Assembly (NCBI RefSeq): GCF_009455625.1
Contig: NZ_QPEQ01000001.1
Span: 1-64,000, forward strand
Origin: Paraburkholderia bonniea
GTDB taxonomy: Bacteria; Pseudomonadota; Gammaproteobacteria; Burkholderiales; Burkholderiaceae
Direction of reading: 5' to 3'
Length of the DNA: 64,000 nucleotides
The notes under the pieces were generated by a model. The model was not told the origin of the DNA. It saw nothing but the letters and a program-made list of their open reading frames with translations, and did not search any database. The translations under genes and the position numbers were made by a program. Within the stretch, counting starts at the first letter, position 1; each line of letters begins with the position of its first letter. Positions 10,807-19,196 of the stretch are shown here, piece after piece.

Positions 10807-12114
10807 TCAGTTTTTCCCGGCAGTCTCTGCGCGTAACGCCGCCGTTGTGCCGCGCACATCGCGCCACGCAGGTTGCTGCGCGAAATGCTCACGCAGATAG
10901 CCCACCAGCGCGCTGATCTGGTCATCGTTCAAGCTATGACGAAAACCAGGCATATAACCCAGGTCGCTTTTCGCCGGATGGGTAACGCCATCGAGGATCG
11001 TGCGAATCAGGTTATCGGGACGCTCGGCATGGAGGTTCGTATTGAACGCCAGTGAAGGTCGCACGCCAAACAGGTGCGGTCCGCTGCCATCGTGGTGGCA
11101 CGCCATGCAGGCGCTCGAGAAAATACGGGCACCTTCTCCCGTCACCGGTTGCATGCGGCCGTAGGTTTGCGCCCGCAGCTCGGCCGCACGTTTGACCTGT
11201 GCTTCAGCGTCTGGCGGCTTTTTGCCGAACGAGGCCAGATAAGTCGCCAGGGCATCCAGATCATCTTCTGGCAAGCCGGACACACCGTCGATCACGGGTG
11301 CCATCGGCCCGCCTGCAATGCCGTGCAAAGGCGTGAAGCCTTGCCGCAGGTAGCTGCTGAGATCAGCCTGGGTCCATGGAATCGGCGCAGGCGAAGCCGC
11401 GTTCAGCGCGGGCACATCCCAACCGTCAGCCACGCCGCCACCAAAATGCGCCGCACCGCCGCGCTCCGCGCCCAGAAAATTACGCGGCGTATGACATGCG
11501 CTGCAGTGTCCGAGACCTTCCGCCAGATAAGCGCCGCGATTCCACTCGATGCTCTTGCTGGGGTCATTCTTGAGCGGCCCGCTCTTGTGAAACAACAGAT
11601 TCCAGCCCGCCATCAAGTAACGCTGGTTAAACGGGAATGGCAACTGCGTAGCGGGCGTGGGCTCATTCACCGGCTTCTGGCTCATCAGATACGCGTAGAG
11701 CGCCTTCAGATCGTCATCGCTGGTGTGCGTAAACGCGGTGTACGGAAACGCGGGGTAAAGATGCCGGCCTTCGCGGTCGATGCCGTGGCGCATCGCCCGT
11801 TCAAACGCTTCATATGACCAACTGCCGATTCCGTGTTGCGGATCGGGCGTGAGATTGGTGCTGTAGATCGTGCCGAATGGCGTGGCAAGCGGACGCCCCC
11901 CCGCATTACGCGCCCCGCCATCGCGGGTATGGCACACCGCGCAATCGCCCAGCGCTGCCAGGCGCTGACCCAGCGCAATTTGTGCGGAATCGAAACGCAC
12001 GGCGGCCGGCGGCGTGATCGGCGCAATGCGTGGCTGCCAAACCAGGGCGATGCCACAGGCGATCAGCAAAGCAAGGCAAACGATGCTCCAGAGAACTTTG
12101 TTTTTGGTTTTCAT
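10807..12114 (-). CDS. Tri-haem cytochrome c subunit of a molybdenum hydroxylase
   Basis: A 435-residue membrane-anchored cytochrome c. An N-terminal hydrophobic segment (residues 8-26) anchors it to the periplasmic face of the inner membrane. Three CxxCH haem sites are visible: Cys58-His62, Cys204-His208 and Cys336-His340. This layout is that of alcohol/aldehyde dehydrogenase cytochrome subunits. It is the last gene of an operon behind the [2Fe-2S] and Mo subunits, so it most likely passes substrate electrons to the respiratory chain. A 56-bp gap with a stem-loop separates it from the Mo-subunit gene. There is no clear ribosome site before the ATG. Confidence 0.93.
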   Translation of the reverse strand: MKTKNKVLWSIVCLALLIACGIALVWQPRIAPITPPAAVRFDSAQIALGQRLAALGDCAVCHTRDGGARNAGGRPLATPFGTIYSTNLTPDPQHGIGSWSYEAFERAMRHGIDREGRHLYPAFPYTAFTHTSDDDLKALYAYLMSQKPVNEPTPATQLPFPFNQRYLMAGWNLLFHKSGPLKNDPSKSIEWNRGAYLAEGLGHCSACHTPRNFLGAERGGAAHFGGGVADGWDVPALNAASPAPIPWTQADLSSYLRQGFTPLHGIAGGPMAPVIDGVSGLPEDDLDALATYLASFGKKPPDAEAQVKRAAELRAQTYGRMQPVTGEGARIFSSACMACHHDGSGPHLFGVRPSLAFNTNLHAERPDNLIRTILDGVTHPAKSDLGYMPGFRHSLNDDQISALVGYLREHFAQQPAWRDVRGTTAALRAETAGKN

Positions 12115-12135
12115 GATTAAAAAGAAAGTGCTGCG

Positions 12136-12166
12136 GGCGCGTGCTTCCGTGACAGAAGCGCGCGCC
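12136..12166 (-). other. Intercistronic stem-loop in the hydroxylase operon
   Basis: A 12-bp stem with one G-T pair (12136-12147 with 12155-12166) and a seven-base loop fills most of the gap between the Mo-subunit and cytochrome genes. It has no adjacent T run, so it looks more like an mRNA-processing, stability or partial attenuation element than a full terminator. Confidence 0.55.
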
Positions 12167-12170
12167 AGAT

Positions 12171-14432
12171 TCAGGCAGGGTTGTGCTGTTGCAAGGCAGC
12201 CTTGACGCGCTCAGGCGTGAAAGGCACTTGCCGCAGACGCACGCCTGTGGCATCGAAAATCGCATTGGCAATGGCTGCTGCGCTCGGCACGGAGGCGGAT
12301 TCGCCTGCACCCATTGGTGGCTCGTCGGGACGATCGAGCATCACGACGTCAATCTCCGGCAAATCAGGGAAACCCAAGATGGGATAACCGCCCCATTCAA
12401 GACTCGTCACGGAGTGATCGTTGAACGTCGCAAATTCATGCAGCACCCGGCTCAGCGACTGGATCACATTGCCGTGCACTTGATGACGCACGCCGTCGGG
12501 GTTAATCATGCGGCCGCAATCGTGACCCACCACGACCCGCGTCACCTTCACCGCGCCAGTCTCTGGATTCACTTCGACGTCGGCCACCCAGGCAGCCCAC
12601 GCCGCGCCAAAGCCTGGAAACTTGCTATGGAAGTAACGTGCATAAGCCATGCCGCGCCCTTTCAGCACGCCGCCCTGACGTGCTTGCGGGTTCGGTGACG
12701 GGCGTGGCGTCCAGCCCGCACGCTGGGTCACCGCGTGAATCAGCGCCAGCGCCCGGGCATCGTCCAGATAGCGCAAGCGAAACGCCAGCGGATCAGCCCC
12801 CGCCAGGTGCGCCAGTTCGTCGATATAGGACTCGTGCGCAAACACGTTGGGCAGCGCCGAGACCCCACGCATCCACGAAGCCCGCACGATTGGCGCGGCA
12901 TCGTTAGCGACCACGCGCATATGCGGATAGTGGTACTGCGGAATCGCAGTACGGTCGCCCATCGGCGCGATTTCAGGTTTGGCATCCACCGTACCGGTCA
13001 GCAGCAACGCTAGCGTCGGTGCGCCATTCGATGGATAACAGGTGCCAAAGTCATAGGCCGCAACTTCGTGATTCGCATTCAGTCCGCCACGAACTTCGAT
13101 CAGCTGTGCTGTGCCTTTCGGCTCCCAGCCATGCTCCTGCTCACGCATCAGTTGCACCCGTACCGGGCGGCCCACCACGCGGGACAGCAGCACGGCATCG
13201 GCACAGACATCGTCAGCGCCATTACGCCCATAGCATCCGGATGCTTCCATCCGCACGATGTGCACTTCTGCTTCATTGCGCTTGAGCAGCTTCGCCAGAT
13301 CGGCACGCAGATCATGGGGATTTTGGCTGCCGGACCACACGTGTACTTCGTCATCCTTTACATCAGCCAAGCCGCATGACGGGCCAATCGATGCATGCAG
13401 GTGATACGGCCAGACGTAAGTGGCGTTCAGCGGTTGCGCTACGGTGCCCAGCACAGCTTCAATCTGTGCGTCGTCCTGCAGCATGCGAGGATTTTTCGGA
13501 TGTGCTTTCAGGGTTTTTTCGAGGCCATCCAGGCTCAGATCAGGCAACCCTTTCCATGGCTGCCAGTGCACCTTCAGTTGGCGCGCGGCGCGAATCGCCT
13601 GCTCCTCACGCTCAGCGACCACGCCAACGAAGTCGCCCAGCACCACCACTTTGACCAGCCCAGGCAGCCCCGCCACCGACTGTAAATCCACCGAGATCAG
13701 GCTCTTGCCAATCGGCGCGGTGTTATCCACGCCGGTATAAGGCGGGCGCACGACGCGGCCATGCAGCATTCCAGGCAGCCGCATGTCGTGGACATACGTG
13801 AGCTGGCCAGTGAGCTTGGCGGGGATATCGACGCGCGGCACCGGCTGGCCGACGATGCGGTAATCCTTCACCGGTTTCAGCGGCGTCTTGCCATCGAGGT
13901 TCAGGTTGAAACGCTGACCTTTGACCAGTTCGCCATAGCTGACGGTTTTGCGCGTGCCATGCTGGGCCGACACCACTCCATGGCTCACGCTGAGTTGCTC
14001 TGGGCTCACGCCAAAACGCTGGCCAGCCTGTTCCAGCAAAAAGCGCCGGGCTTCCGCGGCTGCCTGGCGCAATGGCACGGAGGTCACCTGAATCGTTGCG
14101 CTCGCAATCGTCGGCCCCTGGTTCGGCGTGCGGCTGGTATCTCCCAGAATCATCTCGACCTGATCGAACGCCACATCCAGTTCTTCCGCCACGATTTGCG
14201 CAAGCGCCGTGCGCACCCCTGTACCCAGATCAACGTGACCATTGAACGCCGTCACGCGGCCATCTGCGGCAATCGCAATGAACGTGTCCACCTGGTCAAG
14301 CGGCAGATCGCGCGCGGCGGATGGGCTTTGGCTGGCCAGTGCGGCCGCCAGCGGTGCGGGCAGATTGAGCGTAACCAGCAGCATGCCGCCAGCCTTGAGA
14401 AAAGAGCGACGGGACAACGAGAGCGCGCTCAT
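12171..14432 (-). CDS. Molybdopterin-binding subunit, xanthine dehydrogenase family (IorB-like)
   Basis: A 753-residue large subunit of a periplasmic molybdenum hydroxylase related to isoquinoline 1-oxidoreductase and membrane-bound aldehyde dehydrogenases. The N-terminus has a twin-arginine signal, SRRSFLKAGG (residues 7-16), so it is exported folded with its cofactor. The C-terminal PMGAGESASVPSAAAIANA contains the conserved active-site Glu. The ATG at 14432 overlaps the stop of the upstream [2Fe-2S] gene as ATGA, which settles the start. Substrates of the family are aldehydes or N-heteroaromatics; the sequence does not tell which. The [2Fe-2S] subunit has no signal of its own and probably travels with this one. 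Confidence 0.93.
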   Translation of the reverse strand: MSALSLSRRSFLKAGGMLLVTLNLPAPLAAALASQSPSAARDLPLDQVDTFIAIAADGRVTAFNGHVDLGTGVRTALAQIVAEELDVAFDQVEMILGDTSRTPNQGPTIASATIQVTSVPLRQAAAEARRFLLEQAGQRFGVSPEQLSVSHGVVSAQHGTRKTVSYGELVKGQRFNLNLDGKTPLKPVKDYRIVGQPVPRVDIPAKLTGQLTYVHDMRLPGMLHGRVVRPPYTGVDNTAPIGKSLISVDLQSVAGLPGLVKVVVLGDFVGVVAEREEQAIRAARQLKVHWQPWKGLPDLSLDGLEKTLKAHPKNPRMLQDDAQIEAVLGTVAQPLNATYVWPYHLHASIGPSCGLADVKDDEVHVWSGSQNPHDLRADLAKLLKRNEAEVHIVRMEASGCYGRNGADDVCADAVLLSRVVGRPVRVQLMREQEHGWEPKGTAQLIEVRGGLNANHEVAAYDFGTCYPSNGAPTLALLLTGTVDAKPEIAPMGDRTAIPQYHYPHMRVVANDAAPIVRASWMRGVSALPNVFAHESYIDELAHLAGADPLAFRLRYLDDARALALIHAVTQRAGWTPRPSPNPQARQGGVLKGRGMAYARYFHSKFPGFGAAWAAWVADVEVNPETGAVKVTRVVVGHDCGRMINPDGVRHQVHGNVIQSLSRVLHEFATFNDHSVTSLEWGGYPILGFPDLPEIDVVMLDRPDEPPMGAGESASVPSAAAIANAIFDATGVRLRQVPFTPERVKAALQQHNPA

Positions 14433-14929
14433 GAGCTGACCTTCCCCGGGGTGCTGCGCGCGTCGCGCAGCAAGACCACGGCACGGCGCACCGCGTTGAG
14501 AATTTCGACGTGTGTGCCGCAGCGGCACAGGTTATAAGCCAGCTCCTGACGAATCTCAGCTTCAGTCGGATTGGGATTGCGATCGAGCAATGCCTTCGCG
14601 GTCATCACCATGCCGTTGATGCAGTAGCCGCACTGCGCCGCCTGTTCGTCGATAAAAGCTTGCTGCACCGGATGCGGTTGCGCCGCGTCACCCAGGCCTT
14701 CGAGCGTCGTAACGGCATGGCCAGCAGCCGCAGACACCGGCATGACGCACGAACGCGTCGCCACGCCATCGACGATCACGGTGCAAGCACCGCATTCGCC
14801 CAGACCACAGCCAAACTTGGGGCCGTTGAGCGCCAGGTCATTGCGCAACACATAGAGCAGCGCGGTATCGGGCGCGACGTCGACGTGTCGAGTCTGACCA
14901 TTGACGGTCAGCGTGAGAGTCGTATTCAT
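14429..14929 (-). CDS. [2Fe-2S] subunit of a molybdenum hydroxylase (IorA-like)
   Basis: A 166-residue small subunit carrying two [2Fe-2S] clusters. The plant-ferredoxin-type site uses Cys41, Cys46, Cys49 and Cys61 (CGLGECGACT). The second site uses Cys100, Cys103, Cys135 and Cys137 (CGYC and CRC), as in the xanthine oxidase family. It moves electrons from the Mo centre to the cytochrome c subunit. The ATG at 14929 matches the family N-terminus (MNTTLTLTVNGQ). It is the first gene of the three-gene operon and overlaps the next gene by four bases. Confidence 0.95.
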   Translation of the reverse strand: MNTTLTLTVNGQTRHVDVAPDTALLYVLRNDLALNGPKFGCGLGECGACTVIVDGVATRSCVMPVSAAAGHAVTTLEGLGDAAQPHPVQQAFIDEQAAQCGYCINGMVMTAKALLDRNPNPTEAEIRQELAYNLCRCGTHVEILNAVRRAVVLLRDARSTPGKVSS

Positions 14930-15467
14930 GTAGGGTTCCCCCTTGCTCGGCGTGTGACGGCGGGACGGCAAGGATTGGTATCAGTTGTGTTGTATCGCTT
15001 CCAGCCGCCACGGCCATGCAACGCAGGCTGGTTCGTTTAGCGGGACAGAATGTCGGCAGCGCAGCCCTCGGCAGACCCATCTACGGCCCGCTCGGCAGCT
15101 TCGACGGCAGGGATTCTATCCACCGGCGTCAAACGAACATCCTGAAAATAGAGGCGGAAAAATTGCTTCGCTAACCCAATGATTTATCGGGTTGGAGAAT
15201 TTTTCCTGAGGGATGGTGCTGCGATTGGTGCTGCGATTGGTGTGATGGGCTGCCGGTGCAGCTAGCGAGTCAGGCCGCGCTGAGCACAGCTGGCTAGACG
15301 TGTAATTTGAAATGGAAGAGTCTTGCCAGCGGCAATCGTGAACCAAACAACAGCGAACCGGGTTGAGCATGTGCTTTTATTTTTACTTTTACTTTTGCAC
15401 GCCCCACCCATTGATGCGGTGACGGGCCACTCTCCGTCACCCGCTGCGCATCAGCAGCAAACCGCCA
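14930..15467. other. 538-bp intergenic region upstream of the hydroxylase operon
   Basis: No gene is supported. It should contain the promoter of the minus-strand hydroxylase operon. It holds a 12-bp direct repeat, GGTGCTGCGATT, at 15215-15226 and 15227-15238, a T-rich stretch at 15373-15396, and an eight-base-pair stem GGTGACGG/CCGTCACC (15418-15425 with 15434-15441) downstream of the nitronate monooxygenase gene that may end its transcript, although no T run follows. Confidence 0.5.
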
Positions 15468-16427
15468 TCAGTGACGAATTCCCAGACGCGCTTTCGCGGC
15501 GTCATATTCGCGTGTCAGGCGTGCGACCAGTTCGGCGACGCTTGGCACGTCATCCATCAGGCCGACCCCTTGGCCCGCACCCCAGATATCTTTCCAGGCC
15601 TTAGCTTTGTCGCCCGCAAAATTCATCCGGGTCTTGTCGGACTCAGGCAGCGCATCGGGGTCTAGCCCCGCGTTGACGATGCTCTCGCGGATGTAATTGC
15701 CATGCACCCCGGTAAACAGATTCGTATAAATAATGTCGGCCGCATTGGCCTGCACGATGGCCTGCTTGTAGCTTTCCACTGCATGGGCTTCTTTGGTCGC
15801 AATGAAACGCGTGCCCATATACGCCAGGTCCGCCCCCATTGCCTGAGCCGCGAGAATCGAGCCGCCATTGGCAATGGCCCCCGAAAGCACCAGTGGGCCA
15901 TCAAAGATACGGCGCACTTCGCCTACCAGTGCAAAAGGCGAGGTCGAACCCGCATGTCCCCCCGCCCCCGCCGCCACCAGAATCAGCCCATCCACACCTG
16001 CCTCAAGCGCCTTTTGCGCATGACGCAAATTGATGACATCGTGCAGCACGATGCCGCCATAGCTATGCACCGCATCGACAATCTCTTTCGCCGGTGCCCG
16101 CAAGCTGGTGATGAAAATCGGCACGCGATGCTCAACGCACACACGCACATCATGCTCAAGCCGCTCATTCGACTGATGAACGATCTGGTTCACGGCAACG
16201 GGACCAATCACGGCATCGGGATGCGCGGCCTTGTGCTCGGCCAGCGCGGACTGAATCTGGGTAAGCCAGAGATCGAGTAGTTCAGGCGGGCGCGCATTAA
16301 GCGCAGGAAACGAACCCACGATGCCCGCCTTGCATTGCGCCAGCACCAAATCGGGATAACTGACGATGAACATCGGGGAAGCCACAACGGGAAGCGCAAG
16401 ATTCTGCAGAACGGCAGGCAGGGCCAT
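15468..16427 (-). CDS. Nitronate monooxygenase (2-nitropropane dioxygenase family)
   Basis: A 319-residue FMN-dependent TIM-barrel enzyme that oxidises toxic alkyl nitronates such as propionate 3-nitronate. Diagnostic segments are the N-terminal LPVVASPMFIVSYPDLVLA, the phosphate-binding GAGGHAG, and MGADLAYMGTRFIATKEA. The length is that of the class I enzymes; the FabK enoyl reductases are the nearest alternative, but the GGHAG and GTRF segments favour the monooxygenase. It is divergent from the dehalogenase-like gene across a 284-bp gap with a perfect palindrome. Confidence 0.92.
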   Translation of the reverse strand: MALPAVLQNLALPVVASPMFIVSYPDLVLAQCKAGIVGSFPALNARPPELLDLWLTQIQSALAEHKAAHPDAVIGPVAVNQIVHQSNERLEHDVRVCVEHRVPIFITSLRAPAKEIVDAVHSYGGIVLHDVINLRHAQKALEAGVDGLILVAAGAGGHAGSTSPFALVGEVRRIFDGPLVLSGAIANGGSILAAQAMGADLAYMGTRFIATKEAHAVESYKQAIVQANAADIIYTNLFTGVHGNYIRESIVNAGLDPDALPESDKTRMNFAGDKAKAWKDIWGAGQGVGLMDDVPSVAELVARLTREYDAAKARLGIRH

Positions 16428-16564
16428 GGCGCAAGTCTCCTGAATAAATGGGCTGGCGTATGAACGACGCCCAGCGGGGATGAGTGGAATGAGTGTAGCG
16501 AGATAGCGTTCGGCCAGATGACAGGTAGCGGCATGAAGCGGTGCAACGCAGAGGCGCTCGTTTG

Positions 16565-16578
16565 CGAACGATCGTTCG
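16565..16578. promoter_or_regulatory. 14-bp perfect palindrome, candidate operator
   Basis: CGAACGATCGTTCG is a perfect palindrome between two divergent genes and is followed two bases later by TATAGG. Its form is like operators of TetR-family repressors. No TetR gene lies next to it, so any regulator is encoded elsewhere. It could control the nitronate monooxygenase, the hydrolase, or both. Confidence 0.5.
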
Positions 16579-16711
16579 ATTATAGGCGTGCAGCCTGGGC
16601 CAGCTAATGCTGCGTCATTGGAGGGAGTGTTCAGGTTCTACGCCCACGCCAGCGATTCGTCCGCCGCGCTCCTACAATGCGCACTCCAGCACGGGTCAAA
16701 GCGAGGCAGGA

Positions 16712-17617
16712 ATGTCATTCGAGAGCTTTACACCGTTCAGCATCGCCGCCAACGGCGTCGAGATTTTCGGCGTCAAGGGCGGCACCGGGCCCGCCTTGCT
16801 GCTACTGCATGGTGCGCTGCAAAGCCACCAGATCTGGGCTCAACACGCCACCGAACTGGCCCGGCACTTCACCGTGATCGCTACCGATTTGCGCGGCTAT
16901 GGCGCATCGGCCAAACCGCGTAGCGACGTTGAGCACGCGGCTTACGCCAAACGCGCGATGGCCGCCGACCAGATCGAGTTGATGCGCCAACTGGGTTTCG
17001 AGCGTTTTTTGCTCTGCGCCCATGGCCGGGGCACGCACGTCGCCCAGCGCATGGCGCTGGATTACCCCGATGCGATAGAACGTTTGATGCTGCTTGATGC
17101 CGTCCCCGCACTGGCACTGTACGGGGGAGTCAACCAAACCATCGCCACGGCTTATTTCCAGTGGTTTTTTCTGCTTCAAGCCGCACCGGTTCCAGAACGC
17201 TTGATTAGCGCCGACCCCGAGGCTTATTTCGCCGGCGTCAGACACCAGCAAGCCGGACTCTTGTCAGCCACTCCGGAAGCACTCGCTGCCTGGCAGCAAA
17301 CACTGCACCATGACAGCGCCGTACATGCGATGTGCGAGGACTTCCGCGCCTCAGCGACGCTTGATCTCCGACACGAACGAGATGACCTGGAACGCGGACG
17401 CAAGATCGCCTGCCCGCAACGCATTCTTTGGCACCGCGATGGCACGCTTGAGCGCTGCTTTGCACCACTGGATGAATGGCGCCGGGTTGGACGCGATGTC
17501 AGCGGACGAGCGCTGCCAGACCCACACATCCCCCCAGAACAAGCAGTAAACGAACTTCTGGCTGAAATGCTGTTGTTTTTCGAGACAGACGGCGATAACC
17601 TGCCCGCAATCTGCTAA
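16712..17617 (+). CDS. Haloacetate-dehalogenase-like alpha/beta hydrolase lacking the nucleophile
   Basis: A 301-residue alpha/beta-hydrolase closely patterned on fluoroacetate/haloacetate dehalogenase. The oxyanion region LLLLHGALQSHQIW, the block DLRGYGASAKP, the block YAKRAMAADQIELMRQLGF and a C-terminal His (DPHIPPEQ) all fit. The family's nucleophile Asp in GHDRGG is replaced by Gly105 (AHGRGT; codon GGC at 17024-17026, one base from GAC). As written the protein cannot form the usual ester intermediate. The ATG at 16712 follows GAGGCAGGA. It may be an inactive relative, a new activity, or a damaged allele. Confidence 0.88.
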   Translation: MSFESFTPFSIAANGVEIFGVKGGTGPALLLLHGALQSHQIWAQHATELARHFTVIATDLRGYGASAKPRSDVEHAAYAKRAMAADQIELMRQLGFERFLLCAHGRGTHVAQRMALDYPDAIERLMLLDAVPALALYGGVNQTIATAYFQWFFLLQAAPVPERLISADPEAYFAGVRHQQAGLLSATPEALAAWQQTLHHDSAVHAMCEDFRASATLDLRHERDDLERGRKIACPQRILWHRDGTLERCFAPLDEWRRVGRDVSGRALPDPHIPPEQAVNELLAEMLLFFETDGDNLPAIC

Positions 17618-17850
17618 AAAAGCGGACCGAAGAAAAAATACGCCGCATGGCCGCCGTCAACGCGGCACATTGTGTGCATGAGAGGGCCCAATCCATGCGT
17701 TAAAGATGCAATCAAACCGTGCAGTTGCACACATTCAAATGAAAAATGCACTGTACTCAGCAACTTCTTCTCAACTAAGAATGTCATAAGACAATTCCTA
17801 GTCACCTTCATCGCTTACATCAAGCTTAAAGACGATCGGAGTTCTGTCTC

Positions 17851-18957
17851 ATGGACCATTTACAGTCGATGAAAGTATTCGTCCGGGTGGCTGATCTGGG
17901 CAGTTTTGCCCGCGCCGCCAGTTCGATGGATATCTCCAATGCCGTGGCCACACGCCACGTTGCTGACCTGGAAGGCCGCCTTGGCACTCGGCTGCTGAAC
18001 CGCACCACGCGCAGCCTGTCGCTGACTGAATCAGGCCAGGTGTATATCGAACGCGCCCGCCAGATTCTCGATGAGCTGGAAGACGTCGAACAAATGGTGG
18101 TAGCGCGCAATCACGAACCCGTGGGCACACTGCGCCTGGTGGCACCTGTGGTATTCGGCCTGCATAACCTCGCGCCGGTCCTCCAGACCTACATCGAGCA
18201 ATTTCCGAAAGTCGTGCCAGACGTGACGCTGGTAGATCGCCAGGTGGATCTGGTGGAAGAAGGTTTCGACATTGGCATCGTGATTGCCCGGCAAATGCGC
18301 AGCGCGAGTATCGTGACACGCCGCCTGACAACCGGTTGCATGACGGTCTGTGCCACCCCTGGCTACCTCGAAACCCATGGCATGCCAACCCGCCCCGAGC
18401 ATTTACTGGAGCATCCGTGCCTGAGCCTGCCATCGGAGTACTGGGGTGACGAGCGCGTCTTCACCGGGCCAGATGGCGAGGTGCGCGTGCGGCCATCGAA
18501 CGTAATTGCGGCCAACAACACCGAAATGCTGCGTCAGTTCGCGCTGCTCGGCATGGGCATTGCGATCCTGCCAAGCTACCTGATCGGCCAGGACATGACG
18601 CAAGGCAAGCTGGTCCGCCTGCTCGGCAATTACCGGCTGCCGCAAGTCGAGATCAACATCGCCTATCCAAGCCGACGTCACCTGCCCGCCAAAGTACGAA
18701 CCTTCATTGACCATCTGGTCGAACATTTCGGCCAGACGCCGAATGGTTTGCTAGGCGAACAATGGATCAAGGACGGTATGGTCCATCCAGGCCTCGGAGC
18801 AGCGCACAACCCGGGCAGCCCGGTGGCACCGGCTCAGGCGGCATTCGACAACACGGGGGCCGAATCCGGGCAAGCTGAGCACGAACAGCCGTTGACGCCG
18901 ACCCCAGCGCCGAAAAAATCTGCGCCTTCACGGGTGGCCGCTGTTTCGTCGCTATAG
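17851..18957 (+). CDS. LysR-family transcriptional regulator
   Basis: A 368-residue LysR regulator. The winged helix-turn-helix is at residues 1-60 (MDHLQSMKVFVRVADLGSF, RLLNRTTRSLSLTESG), followed by the periplasmic-binding-like effector domain to about residue 295. The last ~65 residues are a low-complexity tail rich in Pro, Ala and Ser, longer than usual for the family. It is closest in style to the CrgA/AaeR-like branch. It lies 233 bp downstream of the dehalogenase-like gene in the same direction. Target and effector are unknown; a link to that gene is only a guess from position. Confidence 0.92.
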   Translation: MDHLQSMKVFVRVADLGSFARAASSMDISNAVATRHVADLEGRLGTRLLNRTTRSLSLTESGQVYIERARQILDELEDVEQMVVARNHEPVGTLRLVAPVVFGLHNLAPVLQTYIEQFPKVVPDVTLVDRQVDLVEEGFDIGIVIARQMRSASIVTRRLTTGCMTVCATPGYLETHGMPTRPEHLLEHPCLSLPSEYWGDERVFTGPDGEVRVRPSNVIAANNTEMLRQFALLGMGIAILPSYLIGQDMTQGKLVRLLGNYRLPQVEINIAYPSRRHLPAKVRTFIDHLVEHFGQTPNGLLGEQWIKDGMVHPGLGAAHNPGSPVAPAQAAFDNTGAESGQAEHEQPLTPTPAPKKSAPSRVAAVSSL

Positions 18958-19093
18958 CGAAATGAGTTGGGTAGATACCAGGCGCTGGCGTGTATTGCGG
19001 GAATAGGCCGCTATAGGCCGCTCAGGCAGCACTCAGCACCACTCAGGCAGCGGATAGAAAACCAGCACTGCGGCGCAGCAGCTTCCGGGCAAT

Positions 19094-19134
19094 AAAAAAG
19101 CACGATACGTGGCGACACGTACCGTGCTTTTTTT
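19094..19134. terminator. Bidirectional terminator between LysR gene and topB
   Basis: GCACG and TACGTG (19100-19104, 19106-19111) pair with CACGTA and CGTGC (19116-19121, 19123-19127) with one A-C mismatch and a GCGA loop. Six A residues precede and seven T residues follow, so it can work in both directions for the convergent genes. Confidence 0.9.
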
Positions 19135-19196
19135 ATCGGCCAGCGTGCGAACCAGGCAGCAATCGTCCAGTCACTGCCAGGTCCGCCACCTTCGCA

